From Candidatus Mesolinea sp. (lineage in GTDB: Bacteria > Chloroflexota > Anaerolineae > Anaerolineales > Anaerolineaceae), in NCBI GenBank assembly GCA_003445715.1, contig DMCS01000094.1:1-16982 (forward strand): DNA of 16,982 nt, given 5' to 3'. A program made the position numbers and the translations under genes. The number at the start of each line of letters is the position of its first letter. Positions within the stretch are counted from its first letter, which is position 1. Below the pieces are notes generated by a model. It was not told the origin of the DNA and made no database searches. It worked only from the letters and a program-made list of their open reading frames with translations. Below are positions 14,006 through 16,982 of this stretch, one piece after another.

Positions 14006-14041
14006 AAAACAGGCTGAATTTAAACTTCAGCCTGTTTTTTT
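14006..14041. terminator. Shared intrinsic terminator between ygeW and the decarboxylase gene
   Basis: AAAACAGGCTGAA (14006-14018) and TTCAGCCTGTTTT (14026-14038) are perfectly complementary, with a seven-base loop and a T run reaching 14041. The A-rich left arm gives a U-tail on the other strand too, so it can end both the ygeW transcript and the convergent transcript ending at 14056. Confidence 0.93.
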
Positions 14042-14055
14042 ATTGGTACTATCAA

Positions 14056-15042
14056 TCAATCTTTAATCAACTTCACCCCGCCCCCCGGCTTCGCTTTGAG
14101 CACCTCCAGCACCCCCGGCAACGCGCGCAGCTGCGTCTCTGCCCAGGCTGCCTCCTCTGCTAGTGCAATCACATGCACGTTAGGTCCCGCATCGACCGTA
14201 GCGCAAACCGCATGCCCCTGTGCCCGCCAGGCGCGCACATGCCAGATAACAACTTCTGTAGCGGGTGTCCAATAGTAAAGCGGCGGGCTGCTCGTGCGCA
14301 TCACGGCGTGCATCCACTCCGAATCCAGCTCGACCACCTGCGCCAATCGCTCAAAATCCCGCGTCAGGATGGCTGTGCTGCATTGTTCTAATCGCTCAGG
14401 CGCGCCGGCGATGCGCAGCGTTTGCAGCGGTGATGTACTGGCAAGCTTGTGCCCTGCGCTCGAACCGATGGCTTTCTCGCTGCGGTCCACCACTACAATC
14501 AAGTCCACCAGGTCCCAGTGCTCGGGCGGCGCAATCTGAATGGCGTAGGAATCCGCATCGCCGCTGCCCGGCAGCCACTCGGCAAACCCGCCTGGCACCG
14601 AGCGGCAGGCTGAACCCGAGCCGAGCCGAGCCAGGCGCGAAAGCTCGGACTCACTGAGCTCCAAGCCCGCTGCCTTGGTCGCAGCTAACGCTAAGGCAGC
14701 AAACGCCGCTGCTGAAGAAGCAATCCCTGTGCTCGAGGGGTAATTATTGCCGCTTTCCACCTGCGCAAAGAGGTTGATGCCCGCCAACTGCCGCACATGT
14801 TCCAAAAAATGTGCCACGCGTTCCAGGGCCGCTCCAGTCTGTTCTACCCCGTTCAAGATGAAGCGGTCAGCCGTCAGGCCAGGATTGAAGCTGACCTGCG
14901 TGACCGTGTCCAGCCCATTCAGCGCCATGGAGAGCGAGCCGGTCAGCGGCAGGCGCAGCTGTTCATCGCGGTTGCCCCAGTATTTGATGAAGGCAATATT
15001 GGGGTGTGCCAGTGCGGTTGCTTGGAAAGGGGAGCCGTTCAT
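14056..15042 (-). CDS. mvaD: Mevalonate (di)phosphate decarboxylase
   Basis: This GHMP-family enzyme catalyses ATP-dependent decarboxylation in the mevalonate route to isopentenyl units. The 328-residue protein has HPNIAFIKYWG at 13-23, SLSMAL at 36-41, the ATP-binding YPSSTGIASSAAAF at 101-114, SGSACRSVPGGFAEW at 142-156 with R147, KAIGSSAGHKLASTSPL at 190-206, and the catalytic aspartate D284 in DAGPN. Length fits the usual 310-340. AAGGA lies nine bases before the ATG. No other mevalonate gene is in the window, so the gene stands alone here. In some Chloroflexota a related enzyme acts on mevalonate 5-phosphate instead of the diphosphate (reported for Roseiflexus), so the exact substrate is not settled. 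The high alanine content and GC-rich codons fit the chromosomal core. Confidence 0.95.
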   Translation of the reverse strand: MNGSPFQATALAHPNIAFIKYWGNRDEQLRLPLTGSLSMALNGLDTVTQVSFNPGLTADRFILNGVEQTGAALERVAHFLEHVRQLAGINLFAQVESGNNYPSSTGIASSAAAFAALALAATKAAGLELSESELSRLARLGSGSACRSVPGGFAEWLPGSGDADSYAIQIAPPEHWDLVDLIVVVDRSEKAIGSSAGHKLASTSPLQTLRIAGAPERLEQCSTAILTRDFERLAQVVELDSEWMHAVMRTSSPPLYYWTPATEVVIWHVRAWRAQGHAVCATVDAGPNVHVIALAEEAAWAETQLRALPGVLEVLKAKPGGGVKLIKD

Positions 15043-15143
15043 TTGTCTTTTTTCCTTGTATCGCTGTAGTTTCCCATCTTATAAAAGGTAACCGTATTTC
15101 TTTTTCACTTCATTTGCCTTGCTGTCTTAGAGACAAGACTATT

Positions 15144-15977
15144 TTAAAGATAATACTTAACGTACTCTCCAAAGTTTTCCTTGAAGCTCTCTAACCAAGC
15201 TTCAATGAAAGCGCGTTGTTCAAATAAGGGCAGTAAATCTCCAGCTAAATCCTCTTTTTTCAACTTAGAAATTTTTTCACTGAGAATTTGCATCGCAGAC
15301 TGAACCGTATAAGGCTGTTTTCCATCTTTTGCCAGTTTTTCTTCTAAAGGTTGAATTCGCTGCTGCATAAACCACAGGAGATCATAGAAATCCCGGCCTT
15401 TAATACTGCTCACTTTACCAGTTTGAAAATTGCGATCTAAGCAAGCCAACATTTTACCCGCCATCATCGTTTCTAAGGAAAAATGGGCAGCGACAAAACT
15501 TCTGCCATACAACAAGACGGGGGTTCGGCGTATGATAGAAATTTGCTTATGCTGGCTGACTTCAACTTTCAGGTACAGCGATTCGTTAGGGTATCTCGTC
15601 AGACCCAGTGAATAAAGCACGGGAAACTTCAAAGTTGTTCTTCGGATTCCCCCTTCTCCAATTTGAGTCTTAGCCACGACTTCTCCATATCCAATAGTAG
15701 AACGGAAGTAAATCAACAAATCGTTTTCGAGGTTACTCAAGTCGATCTCGTTACTGTTATCAAGATCGAGATCTTCAGACATACGATTGAGATTGTAAAT
15801 CACATGTAAACAAGTGCCGCCATAAAAATTTAACCTTCGATAGGCAGGGTGATTATAGAGAAAATCCAGCGTATATCCTTGTAGAAATTCTTTGAGAATT
15901 ACACGTTTGGTGTCATTAGGTAACAAGGGATCCTTCTGAGCGAGAAAGTTTTGCATAAGTTGGATCAAGGTCGCCAT
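15144..15977 (-). CDS. abiEii: AbiEii-type nucleotidyltransferase toxin
   Basis: The 277-residue product carries the motifs of the AbiEii/AbiGii nucleotidyltransferase toxins (DUF1814). Motif I is FYGGTCLHVIYNL with GGT at 53-55. The metal-binding pair follows in RMSEDLDL (65-71), D69 and D71. Motif II is KVEVS at 137-141, and the helical motifs AGKMLACLDR (173-182) and KGRDFYDLLWF (193-203) come later. In studied systems the toxin uses GTP or another NTP to modify cellular RNA and slows growth during phage infection. All key residues are present, so it should be active. It overlaps the end of the antitoxin gene by 13 bases, the usual arrangement for coupled translation. GC content is lower than in the mvaD gene next door. 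No clear terminator is seen in the 101 bases before mvaD. Confidence 0.92.
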   Translation of the reverse strand: MATLIQLMQNFLAQKDPLLPNDTKRVILKEFLQGYTLDFLYNHPAYRRLNFYGGTCLHVIYNLNRMSEDLDLDNSNEIDLSNLENDLLIYFRSTIGYGEVVAKTQIGEGGIRRTTLKFPVLYSLGLTRYPNESLYLKVEVSQHKQISIIRRTPVLLYGRSFVAAHFSLETMMAGKMLACLDRNFQTGKVSSIKGRDFYDLLWFMQQRIQPLEEKLAKDGKQPYTVQSAMQILSEKISKLKKEDLAGDLLPLFEQRAFIEAWLESFKENFGEYVKYYL

Positions 15978-16621
15978 ACTGTTTTCCTTAGGTTATTCAA
16001 CACCCTCTCCATTTTAGTGCTCTTACTCATCTCAACAAAGCCAGCGAATTCCTCTTTGTCTTTGTCGGTGAATTCGTCCAAATTAAGCCGTAAATCCTCT
16101 GCTAAGAAATAATTCCTGGTCAGATTGATGAGGAGGTTGGGGCGGAAGTAAAGGAAATCAAAAAGCGCCTTGGCAACCGAGGCCATAGCAATCGGTATGC
16201 CGACATATTCAGAGAAGGTAAAGCCCTGATAAAGCTCCTCTTTAATGTGACGGTAAGTATATATTCCCAGAGAATTTTCAAAAACCCGAGGCTGTTTGAG
16301 AGTGATCGCAGTGATGGGATATGTGACCTCTGTCAGGATCCCCTTCCGCTGTAAGATGTACTCCAAAGAAACATAAGATTGCGGGATTAAAATTGCGCTA
16401 ACCATGGGGGCAAAATCGGGATCAGCGCGGTGTAATTCATAAAACCGACGCGTCATGTAGATGCCACGCTTTAAAGGGATGACTTGCCCTGCTTTCATCC
16501 AACGGTAGATCAGCGTGTTGATATTGCTTTTGGATACGCTCTCTTCTTCCAGCAGCTGGCGGACAGACTCAAGCGTAAAGTAAGGCAATGTATCGAGTGA
16601 GGAAAGAATCGTCGTTTTCAT
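15965..16621 (-). CDS. abiEi: AbiEi-type antitoxin / autoregulator
   Basis: The 218-residue protein (from the ATG at 16621) starts with a winged helix typical of AbiEi antitoxins: FTLESVRQLLEEESVSKSNI, then LIYRWMKAGQVIPLKRGIYM ending near residue 56. The C-terminal domain includes SYVSLEYIL...GILTE (82-98), ITAIT, IYTYRHIKEELYQG (120-133) and KALFDFLYF (151-159). In characterised systems AbiEi binds inverted repeats in its own promoter through the winged helix and neutralises AbiEii without stable complex formation (type IV). The in-frame TTG at 16675 is rejected as the start because it would place the promoter and operator inside the gene. The ATG lies at the inner edge of the operator palindrome and lacks a clear Shine-Dalgarno, so a nearly leader-poor message is expected. 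Confidence 0.9.
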   Translation of the reverse strand: MKTTILSSLDTLPYFTLESVRQLLEEESVSKSNINTLIYRWMKAGQVIPLKRGIYMTRRFYELHRADPDFAPMVSAILIPQSYVSLEYILQRKGILTEVTYPITAITLKQPRVFENSLGIYTYRHIKEELYQGFTFSEYVGIPIAMASVAKALFDFLYFRPNLLINLTRNYFLAEDLRLNLDEFTDKDKEEFAGFVEMSKSTKMERVLNNLRKTVWRP

Positions 16622-16658
16622 ATAGGATAATAGACATCTTTTGTCTATTATCCTATAT
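16620..16658. promoter_or_regulatory. AbiEi operator: perfect 17-bp inverted repeat
   Basis: The arms 16620-16636 and 16642-16658 are exact reverse complements over 17 bases, starting ATATAGGATAATAGACA, with loop TCTTT. The repeat covers the start codon of the antitoxin gene at one end and its -10 box at the other. AbiEi proteins repress their own operons through inverted repeats, so this is the expected operator. In RNA the 34 paired bases could also hide the start codon. Confidence 0.85.
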
Positions 16659-16675
16659 AAACGACAATCATGCAA
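16647..16675 (-). promoter_or_regulatory. Promoter of the abiEi-abiEii operon
   Basis: On the minus strand TTGCAT (16675-16670) and GATAAT (16652-16647) are 17 bases apart. The -10 matches five of six positions and lies inside the inverted repeat; the -35 matches three. Transcription would begin near 16640, only about 20 bases before the ATG. Confidence 0.6.
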
Positions 16676-16750
16676 GCCTTTTCGTCAGAGGTTGTTGAAA
16701 AACATTGGTTAATCGATTACATCCAAATTTTTCAAAGTTAAGAATTTCAA

Positions 16751-16905
16751 TCTGCCCTCACCCTGCCCTCTCCCAGCTCCGAGTCACGCCAGTTTTGGCA
16801 TCAATCTGCTGGGAGAGAGTGGTTCTTTTGCAGGTCCCCTCACCAGCGTCGGGCAGGCAGGCTAAATCTGAAACCAGCCGCTGGGGAGGGGGATCAAAGG
16901 GGTGG
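16751..16905. repeat. Intergenic element of nested palindromes (CCCTCACCCTGCCCTCTCCC type)
   Basis: CTCTCCCAG (16768-16776) pairs with CTGGGAGAG (16809-16817), and within it GCCA-GTTT-TGGC (16788-16799) forms a small hairpin, so a cruciform is possible. A second inverted repeat, CCCCTCACCAGCG (16836-16848) against CGCTGGGGAGGGG (16879-16891), has one mismatch. The strong strand bias, C-rich left and G-rich right, is typical of intergenic repetitive elements seen in many bacterial genomes. No coding sequence is convincing in this stretch. The remaining bases of the 361-base region before the right edge hold the AbiE promoter and a possible ORF start. Confidence 0.55.
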
Positions 16906-16913
16906 GGATTGCA

Positions 16914-16982
16914 ATGCAGATAGCAACTATGTTTTGGGATCGTTATAAACTAACCGATTTAAAGACTGATAATCAGGGCATT
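16914..16982 (+). CDS. Possible start of an unknown gene, cut by the right edge
   Basis: From the ATG at 16914 the frame stays open for all 23 codons to the window end; a second in-frame ATG is at 16929. The peptide from the second ATG reads MFWDRYKLTDLKTDNQGI, a plausible protein-like mix of residues. No Shine-Dalgarno precedes either ATG clearly, although the upstream bases are G-rich because of the repeat element. I do not recognise a family, and chance openness over 69 bases is quite possible. Confidence 0.2.
   Translation, partial: MQIATMFWDRYKLTDLKTDNQGI

Noticed and set aside
16620..16658. Long inverted repeat as a terminator
   Set aside because: It has no T-tail in the right place and lies at the start, not the end, of the AbiE operon; operator function fits better.
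16622..16675. TTG start extending AbiEi by 18 residues
   Set aside because: The extension would be encoded by the promoter and operator palindrome; the ATG at 16621 gives the usual AbiEi N-terminus.

Overview
The window looks like chromosomal DNA of a Chloroflexota bacterium, probably class Anaerolineae. This rests on style and content: a moderately GC-rich core, a membrane-anchored LysM protein with a Thr/Pro-rich spacer, a mevalonate-pathway decarboxylase, a DUF1622 membrane protein, and structured intergenic repeats built on GGTCTC/GAGACC. The assignment is inference; no rRNA or tRNA is present to confirm it.

Layout. (1) 1-2600: the start of a YjbQ/UPF0047 gene running off the left edge, a UPF0104/LPG-synthase-type membrane protein, a DUF4184/DUF457-like small membrane protein, and a convergent DUF6512-like membrane protein. 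(2) 2681-5810: a repeat-like intergenic region, then uvrA with its own terminator. (3) 5851-8864: an accessory defence segment. It holds a 20-codon orphan start that resembles the N-terminus of an adenine-specific DNA methyltransferase, a very AT-rich DUF262/DUF1524 (GmrSD-type) gene, and a convergent HARE-HTH/Mrr/RAMA restriction endonuclease gene. The two restriction genes meet at a cluster of three hairpins. (4) 9156-11556: the LysM protein with a strong terminator, a DUF1622 protein and a Gfo/Idh/MocA oxidoreductase; the last two overlap on the minus strand. (5) 11652-13985: an M20 hydrolase of the YgeY type followed by a YgeW-type carbamoyltransferase, ending in a strong terminator shared with a convergent mevalonate (di)phosphate decarboxylase gene. 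(6) 15144-16621: an AbiEi/AbiEii toxin-antitoxin operon on the minus strand, with a perfect 17-bp inverted repeat over its promoter and start codon. (7) 16622-16982: the AbiE promoter, an intergenic palindromic element and possibly the first codons of another gene.

How the genes fit together. Housekeeping functions (DNA repair, isoprenoid synthesis, nitrogen-compound breakdown, cell-envelope proteins) are interrupted by two patches of defence genes. The first patch carries two restriction proteins of families linked to modified-DNA sensing or cleavage, plus what may be a methyltransferase stump. The second is a type IV-like AbiE module. The most unusual items are the methyltransferase-like stump beside the AT-rich DUF262 gene, the three-domain Mrr protein, the AbiE operator, and the two diverged copies of a structured repeat at 2681-2748 and 7711-7821.
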